DNA from: Deltaproteobacteria bacterium
Lineage (GTDB): Bacteria > Desulfobacterota > DSM-4660 > Desulfatiglandales > HGW-15
Length of the DNA stretch: 11,406 nucleotides
Assembly (NCBI GenBank): GCA_019307805.1
Contig: JAFDIX010000242.1
Location: 1-11,406, forward strand
Direction of reading: 5' to 3'
Position 1 is the first letter of the stretch; every line of letters starts with the position of its first letter. The position numbers and the translations under genes are program-made. This document shows positions 1 to 6,456 of the stretch, piece after piece. The notes beneath the pieces were generated by a model, which saw nothing but the letters and a program-made list of their open reading frames with translations, was not told the DNA's origin and ran no database searches.

Positions 1-737
1 ATTTTAACCAGGCGGTTTCCGCGCTGGGCCTGGATGACATCAAAGATACCTACGCCACCGCCATGAAAATAATTGCTGACCTGGGTAGAGATTGGCCCTC
101 CTTTTTAGCTTCAAAACACAGAGCCGATGTGGATGAAATTGTTGGAAATAAAAAAATCGGGTTGATGATAGCAAGGGCCAAAGAGCTCCCCGGTGAACCG
201 GGAATACGCTATCTCATCTCCGAGTCGTTTGAGCCTCAAGCCGTAATGGAGGCTTTAGGTATATCAGAAGAAGAATACAAAAGCGTAAAATCCAAAGTGG
301 ACGCAGAACTAGTCGAAAAAGCAAGAGTTCAGGGGTTATTTGATGCTGTGAAAGACGCTTCGGAAGAAGATAAGATTAAACATCTCCTCAAAAACAACGC
401 AGCAGACGAACTCATCACAGAAATTGGCGGCATCGAGCAATCCGCAATTGATGCAATGAAAAAGGCCATGGAAGAAGAGCTGGCGGAAAAGAAGAGAAAA
501 GAAGAAGAACTGGCCGCCAAAAAAGCGGTTGAAGCGGCAGGTCCTGCCCTGGAAGATATAGATTCGGACGGTATGCTCGAATACATCGAAGGAATCCGGG
601 AAATCCTGGAATTTTCTGATTTGGAAAAGGATATCCGAACAATGTGCGAACAGAGTTCTATTCCCGAGGCCCTGGTAGACATCGCGATTTCTGATCCGGA
701 CAAACTGGATGAACTGGAGAAGGAAGCCGGGGGATAA
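1..737 (+). CDS. Partial gene of unknown function, acidic Lys/Glu-rich helical protein, 5' end beyond the window
   Basis: The frame is already open at the left edge (first whole codon at base 3, reading FNQAVSALGLDDIKDTYATA) and runs to a TAA at 735-737, so the ATG at 63 is probably internal and about 244 C-terminal residues are visible. I do not recognise the family. The visible part looks soluble: no membrane segment, and strongly charged. A Lys/Glu/Ala-rich stretch encoded around 450-530 (AMEEELAEKKRKEEEL) should form a long helix or short coiled coil. Just after it, 555-590 encode DIDSDGMLEYIE, which fits the EF-hand spacing DxDxDGxLxxxE, although a chance match in an acidic protein is quite possible. 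It is convergent with the cobalamin cluster, so it is probably not part of that operon and its neighbours say little about its role. Real coding is supported by the long open frame and even codon use; function is unknown. Confidence 0.7.
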   Translation, partial: FNQAVSALGLDDIKDTYATAMKIIADLGRDWPSFLASKHRADVDEIVGNKKIGLMIARAKELPGEPGIRYLISESFEPQAVMEALGISEEEYKSVKSKVDAELVEKARVQGLFDAVKDASEEDKIKHLLKNNAADELITEIGGIEQSAIDAMKKAMEEELAEKKRKEEELAAKKAVEAAGPALEDIDSDGMLEYIEGIREILEFSDLEKDIRTMCEQSSIPEALVDIAISDPDKLDELEKEAGG

Positions 738-748
738 TCGGCAGCCTT
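720..748. terminator. Weak imperfect hairpin between the convergent genes
   Basis: AAGGAAGCCG (720-729) and CGGCAGCCTT (739-748) pair with two mismatches around a 9-base loop. The hairpin straddles the stop codon of the plus-strand gene and lies just past the cbiB stop, the place expected for a bidirectional terminator. There is no clear U-tract on either strand, so this is only a candidate. No better terminator is visible in the 26-base gap. Confidence 0.25.
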
Positions 749-763
749 TCCACATTTGTGTTC

Positions 764-1753
764 TTACCCAAGCAAAAGTAACGCGGAGACAGGCAAAAGT
801 AATGCGATCCAGGCTGAATTCTTAAGAAGAAGGGTTGCTTTTCGGATGTCTGCCGGCCCCGGATCATTGTTTCCATCGCCCAGCCAGGGTTTGTTTTTTA
901 ATCCTTCATAATATGTGATGGGTCCACACAGGCGGATGCCTAAGGCCCCGGCAAAGAAACTTTCCGCATGTGCGGCATTGGGTGAATCGTGTTTCAATCT
1001 GTCTCTCAGTGCCACCCGCAGCCCATCCAACGGATGAAGGCCGGTAATCCATGCACCGAAAAAGAGGATGATGAGGGATAAACGTGCGGGGATAAAATTC
1101 ATCACATCATCCAGCTTTGCGCCTGCCCAACCGAAGTCCACAAACCGGGGATTTATGTACCCCACCATAGAGTCCAGGGTACTTCCTACTTTGAAAGCGA
1201 GCATAAAGCTCAAAGCCGTTATCACCGAAGATAACCCAAGCATAAATCCAAGGATGCCCCCCAATAGATACCAAAAGAGGGGCGAGAGAAACCCGTCCAC
1301 AAAATTCTCAGCCATGCTCTCCACAGCGGCTCTGCTAACCCCTTTATCATCCAGAGACCGAACGTCGCGGCTTACTATTAGTGCTATCCTCTTTCGTGCT
1401 TCAGGCAGGTCTCCTGTTTCCAGGGCATGAATCGCCGGCTTGATGTGGGTGACGAGATCCTTCAGGGCAAGACATGAATAGCAAACGAAAAGGTCAAAAA
1501 GCACGCCGAGCGGCCTATACAGAAGATGAAGAAACAGGCTTGTCGTCAGGTAGCAGAACAGGGTACCCATTTGCGTCATCAACACCAGAAGGAAGCCGCC
1601 CAGCTTGCCGTTCAAACCCAGATGTCGCAGGCCCTTCTCGGCAAAGGTGATGCATTGGCCAACGATTCTAATAGGATGGTATCTGTATCTTGGATCCCCA
1701 AAGAAGAGATCAAGCAGAAAACCGAAAAAAATGACACCTGCCAGCTCAACCAT
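764..1753 (-). CDS. cbiB: Adenosylcobinamide-phosphate synthase CbiB, membrane protein
   Basis: CbiB attaches (R)-1-amino-2-propanol phosphate (or aminopropanol) to the propionate of adenosylcobyric acid to give adenosylcobinamide (phosphate); it is an inner-membrane enzyme. The 329-residue product is full length for the family (about 320). Hydrophobic segments are visible near residues 5-18, 53-95, 155-187, 225-239 and 313-328. The most family-like stretch is RDVRSLDDKGVSRAAVESMA (129-148) followed by ENFVDGFLSPLFWY (149-162), and GPITYYEG lies near 277-284. The ATG at 1753 is preceded in frame by TGA two codons upstream, so the start cannot lie further out. It follows cobD, whose product supplies the aminopropanol phosphate, after a 31-base gap and is the last gene of the cluster. 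A 14-base near-repeat (GCAAAAGTAAYGCG at 772-785 and 793-806, 21 bases apart, in frame) encodes the two ALLL runs of the last membrane segment. Confidence 0.95.
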   Translation of the reverse strand: MVELAGVIFFGFLLDLFFGDPRYRYHPIRIVGQCITFAEKGLRHLGLNGKLGGFLLVLMTQMGTLFCYLTTSLFLHLLYRPLGVLFDLFVCYSCLALKDLVTHIKPAIHALETGDLPEARKRIALIVSRDVRSLDDKGVSRAAVESMAENFVDGFLSPLFWYLLGGILGFMLGLSSVITALSFMLAFKVGSTLDSMVGYINPRFVDFGWAGAKLDDVMNFIPARLSLIILFFGAWITGLHPLDGLRVALRDRLKHDSPNAAHAESFFAGALGIRLCGPITYYEGLKNKPWLGDGNNDPGPADIRKATLLLKNSAWIALLLPVSALLLLG

Positions 1754-1784
1754 GCCCGATCATAGGCTCCCAATAAAATTACCC

Positions 1785-2855
1785 TTAGAAAGAAGAAAGT
1801 AACGAAAGCAATTGGTCGTTTTCCCATGGCGCCCTGAGACCCACACGAAAGAAGCCTTCTTCGAGGCCGGGAAAGTTTCGACAGTCCCGAACATATGCAC
1901 CCCCTAAGAGGAGGTGGCGGATCAGATCATCCAGGCTCCCGGTTTTGTGCCACTGACAGAGGAGAAAATTCACAGGTGATGGGAATGGAGTGATTCCATT
2001 CAACGCTTCAACCTCCTGAAAGATTTTCTTGTATTCCTTTGCGACCAGAGAACGGGTCTCATGCTCATAATCGGCACACTCAATGAGCAGCGGCGCAATT
2101 TTCTCCGCCATTCCGTTGACGGTCCATGGCTCTTTTGCCTGTCTCAGGCGTGAAATGGCCTCCGCGGATCCCACAACGCCCCCCAGTCTGAGGCCTGCGA
2201 GGGCATAGAACTTTGTAAGCGAGTGGATAATAAGGATGTTGGGCTTTGGCTCTTCACAAAGAAGGCTACTCTCTTCCCACTTATCACTAAACTGAATAAA
2301 GGCCTCATCGATGATGAACATTTTATCAGGAAAAGCGCCTGCTAACTCCAGGAGTATTTCCTTCGGCAACAGTGTGCCGGTGGGATTGTTGGGCCTTCCA
2401 AGCCAGAGTGCGTCTGAAACCTTAAGCGCACCAATCAGTTCGTCCACGTTAGGCAAGGAGAATTTGTTCTCGGGCAGAAGAGGGAATCTGGTCACCTTTG
2501 TTCCGGCCAGTATGGAGGCCCGCTCATAATCATGGTATGAAGGGGTAACAACCAAAACGCGTCCGAAACGGAACACCCTTGGCACAAGATAGATCATCTC
2601 TGTGGAACCATTCCCGGCCAGCAAGTTTCGGGAGGGTATACCGAATTTAACATCGTAGTATTGAGCCACTCCATCCCCATGAATACCCGGATAGTTCTCA
2701 ATGGCCAAATAGAGCTCCGGCCATTTCTGTCTAATGATCGCCGGTGAGCCCAAGGCATTAAGGTTAACGCTAAAGTCAAGTACGCGCCTGACCGGCAGGT
2801 TTAACCGTGCCAGATCAAGTTCAGGGGTACCACCATGTCTATGTTGGGAATTCAT
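1785..2855 (-). CDS. cobD: L-threonine-O-3-phosphate decarboxylase CobD (PLP enzyme)
   Basis: A fold-type I PLP enzyme of the histidinol-phosphate aminotransferase family. In cobalamin clusters this member (CobD in Salmonella, CobC in Pseudomonas naming) decarboxylates L-threonine phosphate to (R)-1-amino-2-propanol O-2-phosphate for the nucleotide loop. The 356-residue product matches the family length. Visible landmarks are the N-terminal RHGG (6-9), DFSVNLNALGSP (27-38), the cofactor phosphate loop GNGSTEMIYL (81-90), the NNPTG motif (156-160), Asp183 in IIDEAF for the pyridine nitrogen, the Schiff-base lysine Lys215 in HSLTKFYALAGLRLG, and a C-terminal substrate-carboxylate arginine in FFRVGLRAP. 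The ATG overlaps the cbiH stop by one base (TAATG), a tight coupling; cbiB follows. Family resemblance to HisC alone is ambiguous, but the RHGG start and the neighbours make CobD by far the best reading. Confidence 0.93.
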   Translation of the reverse strand: MNSQHRHGGTPELDLARLNLPVRRVLDFSVNLNALGSPAIIRQKWPELYLAIENYPGIHGDGVAQYYDVKFGIPSRNLLAGNGSTEMIYLVPRVFRFGRVLVVTPSYHDYERASILAGTKVTRFPLLPENKFSLPNVDELIGALKVSDALWLGRPNNPTGTLLPKEILLELAGAFPDKMFIIDEAFIQFSDKWEESSLLCEEPKPNILIIHSLTKFYALAGLRLGGVVGSAEAISRLRQAKEPWTVNGMAEKIAPLLIECADYEHETRSLVAKEYKKIFQEVEALNGITPFPSPVNFLLCQWHKTGSLDDLIRHLLLGGAYVRDCRNFPGLEEGFFRVGLRAPWENDQLLSLLSSF

Positions 2856-3589
2856 TACCTTTTAAGATATCCCCTCGGAGTAATCATCTTTTCCCCGAAG
2901 ACCTCTGTCTTCGAATTACCAAATATAAGGATCGAGAGCATGTCCACTTTGGATTCGTCCAGCTTAGAAAGGGTGGTGATGTGAACAGACTGGCCCTCTC
3001 GTGCTGCATTTCTCACAATTCCTACAGGCGTATCCTCGTTGCGGTATTTCATGACCAGGTTTCGCATCCGCCCCAGTTGCCAGTGCCTCTTTTCAGACCT
3101 GGGATTGTATATGACCAGGACAAAATCGGCCCTGACTGCGGCCTCCACCCTGGCCTCAATGACCTCCCACGGGATCATAAGGTCGCTCAGGCTAATGACG
3201 GCAAAATCATGCATAAGGGGAGCCCCCAGGAGCGCGGCCGCCGCTGACAGGGCCGGGATGCCCGGGATAACTTCCACTTCCAATTTATCCATAAGGTCCT
3301 GCTCGGCCAGGAGTTCCATCACAAGTCCGGCCATCCCATATATGCCGACATCACCACTTGACACTACGGCCGTCTCCTTTCCATCAAAGGCCTTCTCAAT
3401 GGCCATCCGGCAACGGCGAATCTCACCCCTCATGCCGGTCGAAATTGTCTCCCTTCCTTCAAGAAGCTCGGGGTCGATAAGATCCATATATGTCTTGTAA
3501 CCCACTATGACCTCTGCTTTCTCAAGGGCCAACCTCGCCTTTGGGGCTAAGTACCCGGTATCTCCCGGGCCAAGGCTGATTATGGTCAA
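2855..3589 (-). CDS. cbiH: Cobalt-precorrin-3 / precorrin-3B C17-methyltransferase CbiH
   Basis: SAM-dependent class III methyltransferase that methylates C-17 and drives ring contraction to cobalt-factor IV. Motifs in order: the N-terminal GPGD loop (IISLGPGDTGYLAPKA), SGDVGIYGMAG about residues 78-88 (SAM site), IPGIPALSAAAALLG about 108-122, and HDFAVISLSDLMIPW, typical of the CobJ/CbiH group. I place the start at a TTG at 3589. It gives 244 residues, the usual length, begins directly at the first beta strand, and overlaps the cbiG stop as TTGA, the TTG version of the common ATGA coupling. The nearest in-frame ATG (3685) would add 32 residues rich in Ser, Arg and Gln and overlap cbiG by 100 bases, which looks wrong. 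The ribosome-binding site before the TTG is poorly spaced, so translation is probably coupled to cbiG. Confidence 0.92.
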   Translation of the reverse strand: MTIISLGPGDTGYLAPKARLALEKAEVIVGYKTYMDLIDPELLEGRETISTGMRGEIRRCRMAIEKAFDGKETAVVSSGDVGIYGMAGLVMELLAEQDLMDKLEVEVIPGIPALSAAAALLGAPLMHDFAVISLSDLMIPWEVIEARVEAAVRADFVLVIYNPRSEKRHWQLGRMRNLVMKYRNEDTPVGIVRNAAREGQSVHITTLSKLDESKVDMLSILIFGNSKTEVFGEKMITPRGYLKR

Positions 3590-4638
3590 CTTTCCAGGGT
3601 CACGGCCAGGGTAGCATTCAGGCTTTTGGTCTTGGGAACTAGCAGCCTGCCTCCCCCGGTTTTCAGAAGGGCCGTTGCTTCGCATACGCTTGATACTCCC
3701 ATATGTTTTTTGACCACACCGGAGGGGTGTGGAACTTCAATGGATTCCAGTTCGGATTTTCCGGCAAATATCAGGGGCACGTCCAACTCTCTTGCCGCTT
3801 TTAGAAGACCGTGTTCATTTTTCTTCGCCTCTATGGTCGTGATACACTTCAGGCTTCTGATGGAAATCATGTTTTTTTTAAAAGTGTCTTTAATCAAATC
3901 CACGATCTCCTGGCGCCTGGTTCCCAGGTTACAACCAATTCCGGCAACAAGGCACTTAGGATGAAGGATTAACTTGCTTGTTTCCGAACCGGGGTCTTTG
4001 CTATTCCATGTTACCCATACACCGGCATGCCGGCTGATCCATTGATCCCTGTTATCTATCCGCTCTACTACAAATCCTGCCCGTTTTTGATTCTTGAGGC
4101 CAAGTCGATCTTCGGGATCAAATACCTGTACCGGTTCCCCGGCAAGCAGTGCCATGTTAACTGATTTCACTGCCTCCAGATTGGCAATGCTCAGGTTCCT
4201 CTCCTTGGCCAAAACATCAATAGCAGGAACTCCGGCAGTATCTGTGGCCGTTGTGATGACCGCCTTTCCACCTGTCAATTGTGCTACCTTGCGGGCAAGT
4301 TCATTTGCTCCGCCCAGGTGTCCTGAGAGGAGACTAATGACATATTCTCCCTCCTGGTCAAGAACCACCACGGCAGGGTCCCGGTCCTTGGACTTTAGAT
4401 GGGGTGCAACGGCCCTGACCACGATGCCTGCTGCCGCGATAAAGACGTGCCGGGGGTATGAAGAAAAATTTCCGGCCACCGCATCCAACAAGCGATCAAA
4501 AGGAATGGCCCCATGAGATCCAGCAAGGCGAGTGGACAAAAACAGATCGCCACGCAGTTTATCGGCCAGGGCATGTCCCAGGCGGGCACCCTGCGGTGTC
4601 AGGGCATAGATTGCAGTCTTTTCACTTCCTGTAACCAT
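3586..4638 (-). CDS. cbiG: Cobalt-precorrin-5A hydrolase CbiG
   Basis: CbiG opens the delta-lactone of cobalt-precorrin-5A and removes the C-20/methyl unit as acetaldehyde, a step specific to the anaerobic pathway. From the ATG at 4638 the product is 350 residues, the normal size. Hallmarks are AIYALTPQGARLG at the N-terminus, AAAGIVVRAVAPHL about 68-81, the signature LLSGHLGGANELA about 103-115, the ITTATDTAGVPAIDVLA region of the central domain, and CLVAGIGCNLGTR (about 229-241), which opens the C-terminal CbiG domain. The frame stays open to an ATG at 4725, but those extra residues lie inside cbiF and look unlike any CbiG N-terminus. The 4638 start has GGA eight bases upstream and overlaps the cbiF stop by 17 bases. 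The gene ends in the TTGA overlap with cbiH. Confidence 0.93.
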   Translation of the reverse strand: MVTGSEKTAIYALTPQGARLGHALADKLRGDLFLSTRLAGSHGAIPFDRLLDAVAGNFSSYPRHVFIAAAGIVVRAVAPHLKSKDRDPAVVVLDQEGEYVISLLSGHLGGANELARKVAQLTGGKAVITTATDTAGVPAIDVLAKERNLSIANLEAVKSVNMALLAGEPVQVFDPEDRLGLKNQKRAGFVVERIDNRDQWISRHAGVWVTWNSKDPGSETSKLILHPKCLVAGIGCNLGTRRQEIVDLIKDTFKKNMISIRSLKCITTIEAKKNEHGLLKAARELDVPLIFAGKSELESIEVPHPSGVVKKHMGVSSVCEATALLKTGGGRLLVPKTKSLNATLAVTLES

Positions 4639-5386
4639 GACTGAATTCCGGGCTGTAGAGTTTGGAAAACAGGGGATCATCCTTCTGGCCCGGCAGGACC
4701 AAAAAGACGGCCTGTTTGTGGACACCGGCCTCCTTTACCGCATCCGGGAGGTCTGAAATATGAGTCGTAATGATCATCTCATCCGGCCATCCCACCCTGT
4801 GGGCCACAACAACAGGCGTATCTCCGGGATAACCACCGGCAAGGAGTTCTGCAGCTACCTCATCAGGATTGCCTGCCGACAGGTAGATAGCCAATGAAGT
4901 ATTGTGCCGGGCCAGATCCCGTAATCGTTCTAGATCAGGGACCGGTGTTCGCCCTGCCAACCGGGTGAAAATCAGGGTCTGGGCTTTTTCAGGTAAGGTA
5001 AAAGAGATTTTGGCGGCCGCGGCCGCTGCAAACGCCACGGTAACTCCCGGTATGACTTCATAGCTGATACCATCTCGATCAAGGAGGATCATCTGTTCTT
5101 TGATTGCGCCGTAAAGCGAAGGATCGCCGGTATGCACACGGGCCACCATGCCTCCGGACCTGGCTGTTTCAAGGATCAGGGCATGGGTCTCATCAAGTGT
5201 CATGCTTGATGAATCAATCACTTTTGCATCTTCCTTAGCGCAGGCTACAACCTCTTTGGGTACAAGGGAGCCTGCATAGAGGACAAGATCGGCATTTTGT
5301 ATACACTTCTGTCCCTTGACAGTAATCAACTCCGGATCTCACGGGCCGGCCCCGACAAAACAGACCTGGCATCTTTTTTCCGCCAT
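4622..5386 (-). pseudogene. cbiF: Cobalt-precorrin-4 C11-methyltransferase CbiF with an in-frame TGA at codon 16
   Basis: CbiF methylates C-11 of cobalt-precorrin-4 with SAM, just before the CbiG step. From the ATG at 5386 (AGGA seven to eight bases upstream) the frame reads MAEKRCQVCFVGAGP, then TGA (5341-5339), then DPELITVKGQK and an unbroken CbiF to 4622: 254 codon positions, the family's length. Later motifs are intact: ADLVLYAGSLV, VHTGDPSLYGAI (about 84-95), IPGVTVAFAAAAA (about 112-124). The TGA replaces the second glycine of the SAM-binding GAGPGDPEL loop; GGA to TGA is one base change, and nothing else is damaged. Ordinary translation from 5386 would stop after 15 residues. A TTG at 5329 could restart, giving 235 residues, but without the whole SAM loop, so probably inactive. 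Alternatives are a base-call error, a very young pseudogene, or UGA recoding. Family identity is certain; functional state is not. Confidence 0.88.
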
Positions 5387-5483
5387 ACGCATATCCTTGT
5401 TTTATTTTTATTAATCAAAACCCGAATTCTTATACTCCGGATACGTTTTCCAGCGAGCGGGAGTCGTTTGGTGATATTATCTT

Positions 5484-5906
5484 TCATAGGAGGTCTTCCA
5501 CCCAGCACAGGTAGTTGGAAAAAGGGCCTGGGGAATGGATATTGTAAAATCGGCGATCAGCAGTGACCAGCTCACCGTGGAGCAACACGGCTAACACGAG
5601 GTACAGGCAGTCATAAGGGCTGCTTTGTGTTTGATGCGCAAGTTCAAAGGCAGGGTCCATCAACATGCCGAAGGGATGCCTTGTTATGGGAAAGGTGCGG
5701 AGGGCCGAGCGAATTTCCAGCGCATCTTTACCAATTAGCTCTTGCAGCCGAATTTTTTTGCACAAAACATTATCCAACTCGAGCAATAGAAAATCGGGCA
5801 CATGAAGCTGGTTATTACCACCAAGCAAACGACGTGCTGATTCCGTATGGTCCTCTTCAAAGAACCATTTTGCCGCAACACTGGCATCAACAACGTAAAT
5901 ACTCAT
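5484..5906 (-). CDS. vapC: VapC-like PIN-domain toxin ribonuclease
   Basis: Small PIN-domain protein, 140 residues, expected to be a magnesium-dependent RNase whose activity is held in check by the antitoxin encoded just upstream. The acidic residues of the PIN active site are all visible: Asp7 in YVVDASVAAKWF, Glu43 in LLLELDNVL, Asp99 in SPYDCLYLVLA and Asp117 in ELVTADRRF. The module therefore looks intact. The ATG overlaps the vapB stop as ATGA (5903-5906), the standard coupling in VapBC pairs. About 97 A+T-rich bases separate it from the cbiF start at 5386. Its place inside a biosynthetic operon, in the same direction, means vapBC transcription may continue into cbiF-cbiB. RNA target and specificity cannot be judged from sequence. 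Confidence 0.9.
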   Translation of the reverse strand: MSIYVVDASVAAKWFFEEDHTESARRLLGGNNQLHVPDFLLLELDNVLCKKIRLQELIGKDALEIRSALRTFPITRHPFGMLMDPAFELAHQTQSSPYDCLYLVLAVLLHGELVTADRRFYNIHSPGPFSNYLCWVEDLL

Positions 5907-6133
5907 TCGTATCGATCTTCCCGGAGAAGTTCAACACTGTCAGTAACGGGGCGACCCTTTAACTTCTTGCGAATCCGGTCAGCGACTTTCAACGCAGATG
6001 CCATGTCCAAATGGTCTGTTTGCTCTAAGATGATTTTTACTTCTGCCTGCAGGGACCGTCCGTGCAAAGCAGCTCGTTTTTTGAGGCGATCCACTACATT
6101 TTCTTCAATATTTCGGATAAGAATTTGTGCCAT
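5903..6133 (-). CDS. vapB: VapB/FitA-type ribbon-helix-helix antitoxin
   Basis: A 76-residue protein whose N-terminal half (MAQILIRNIEENVVDRLKKR then AALHGRSLQAEVKIILEQ) has the pattern of FitA/StbC-like ribbon-helix-helix antitoxins: a short basic beta strand for DNA contacts, then two helices separated by GRSLQAE. The C-terminal part (ALKVADRIRKKLKGRPVTDS and an acidic tail) would wrap and block the VapC active site. A good ribosome-binding site, AGGGGG, lies 7-8 bases before the ATG. It comes before the toxin gene and overlaps it by four bases. As in other VapBC pairs the antitoxin probably represses its own promoter, and paired direct repeats sit on that promoter. Confidence 0.9.
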   Translation of the reverse strand: MAQILIRNIEENVVDRLKKRAALHGRSLQAEVKIILEQTDHLDMASALKVADRIRKKLKGRPVTDSVELLREDRYE

Positions 6134-6163
6134 TGCCTAACCCCCTTAACATTTTTCATATGA

Positions 6164-6183
6164 TATCATTATGCTATCATTAT
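6164..6183. promoter_or_regulatory. Candidate VapB operator: paired TATCATTAT repeats
   Basis: TATCATTAT occurs at 6164-6172 and again at 6175-6183, eleven bases apart, which is one helical turn; the perfect palindrome TGATATCA (6161-6168) overlaps the first copy. The repeats cover the -10 box and the promoter spacer. Ribbon-helix-helix antitoxins typically bind such short repeated sites as paired dimers and repress their own operon. The assignment to VapB is inferred from position. Confidence 0.4.
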
Positions 6184-6199
6184 CATGGGGCATCGTCAA
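6171..6199 (-). promoter_or_regulatory. Probable sigma-70 promoter of vapBC
   Basis: On the minus strand TTGACG (6199-6194, 5 of 6 to consensus) is followed after exactly 17 bases by TAGCAT (6176-6171, 4 of 6). The -10 box lies about 38 bases before the vapB ATG, leaving a short leader with the AGGGGG ribosome-binding site at 6146-6141. This gives the toxin-antitoxin pair its own promoter inside the cobalamin cluster and could also feed cbiF onward. The box match is good but no start site is known. Confidence 0.5.
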
Positions 6200-6254
6200 T
6201 ATTTTAACCTAAATTATTATGCAATTATTTTATATGAAGGTATTTCAAATTTGA

Positions 6255-6456
6255 TGAACTCGTAAAAAGTCGAGAATCTTTTTAAAACGTCATTCCGGCT
6301 CCCGCCCCCTGGGCGGGGATAAACTGCAGCCGGTCGAAGATTCCGATTTATCGGAGAATCCAATAAATCCAATTACTTCTGGATGCCGGATCAAAGCCTG
6401 CCCTGGACTTGATCCGGGGTCCGGCATGACGGTTTTGGGACTTTTTACGAGGTTCA
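6255..6456. repeat. MITE-like nested inverted-repeat element inserted in the 3' end of cbiET
   Basis: About 202 bases with nested inverted repeats. Outer arms: TGAACTCGTAAAAAGTC (6255-6271) against GACTTTTTACGAGGTTCA (6439-6456), identical except for one extra base. Inner arms: AAAACGTCATTCCGG (6284-6298) against CCGGCATGACGGTTTT (6421-6436). Inside are CCGGATCAA/TTGATCCGG (6386-6394, 6409-6417), CCCGCCC/GGGCGGG with a 3-base loop (6301-6317), and TCCGA/TCGGA (6342-6355). No transposase is encoded, so this is a non-autonomous dispersed repeat; GTCATTCCGG-type arms are common in interspersed repeats of proteobacteria and Desulfobacterota. It starts inside the Leu-Asn codons near the end of cbiT, overwrites the native C-terminus, and supplies the new stop codon at 6292-6290. 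Confidence 0.75.

Noticed and set aside
772..806. GCAAAAGTAAYGCG direct repeat near the cluster end as a regulatory site
   Set aside because: It lies inside cbiB, is in frame 21 bases apart, and encodes the repeated ALLL of the last membrane helix; probably a small in-frame duplication.
5013..5026. Palindrome GCGGCCGCGGCCGC
   Set aside because: It lies in the alanine run of cbiF (VAFAAAAAAK) and is explained by repeated GCG/GCC codons.
5287..5341. Selenocysteine at the CbiF TGA
   Set aside because: The position is a backbone-critical glycine of the SAM loop, not a redox site, and downstream I find only a 4-base stem (TTGA/TCAA, 6-base loop) too close to the TGA for a convincing bacterial SECIS. 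Kept only as a remote alternative.
6281..6456. CRISPR-like repeat or tRNA in the palindromic region after vapB
   Set aside because: The repeats are inverted and nested, occur once each, have no regular spacers, and no cloverleaf can be drawn.
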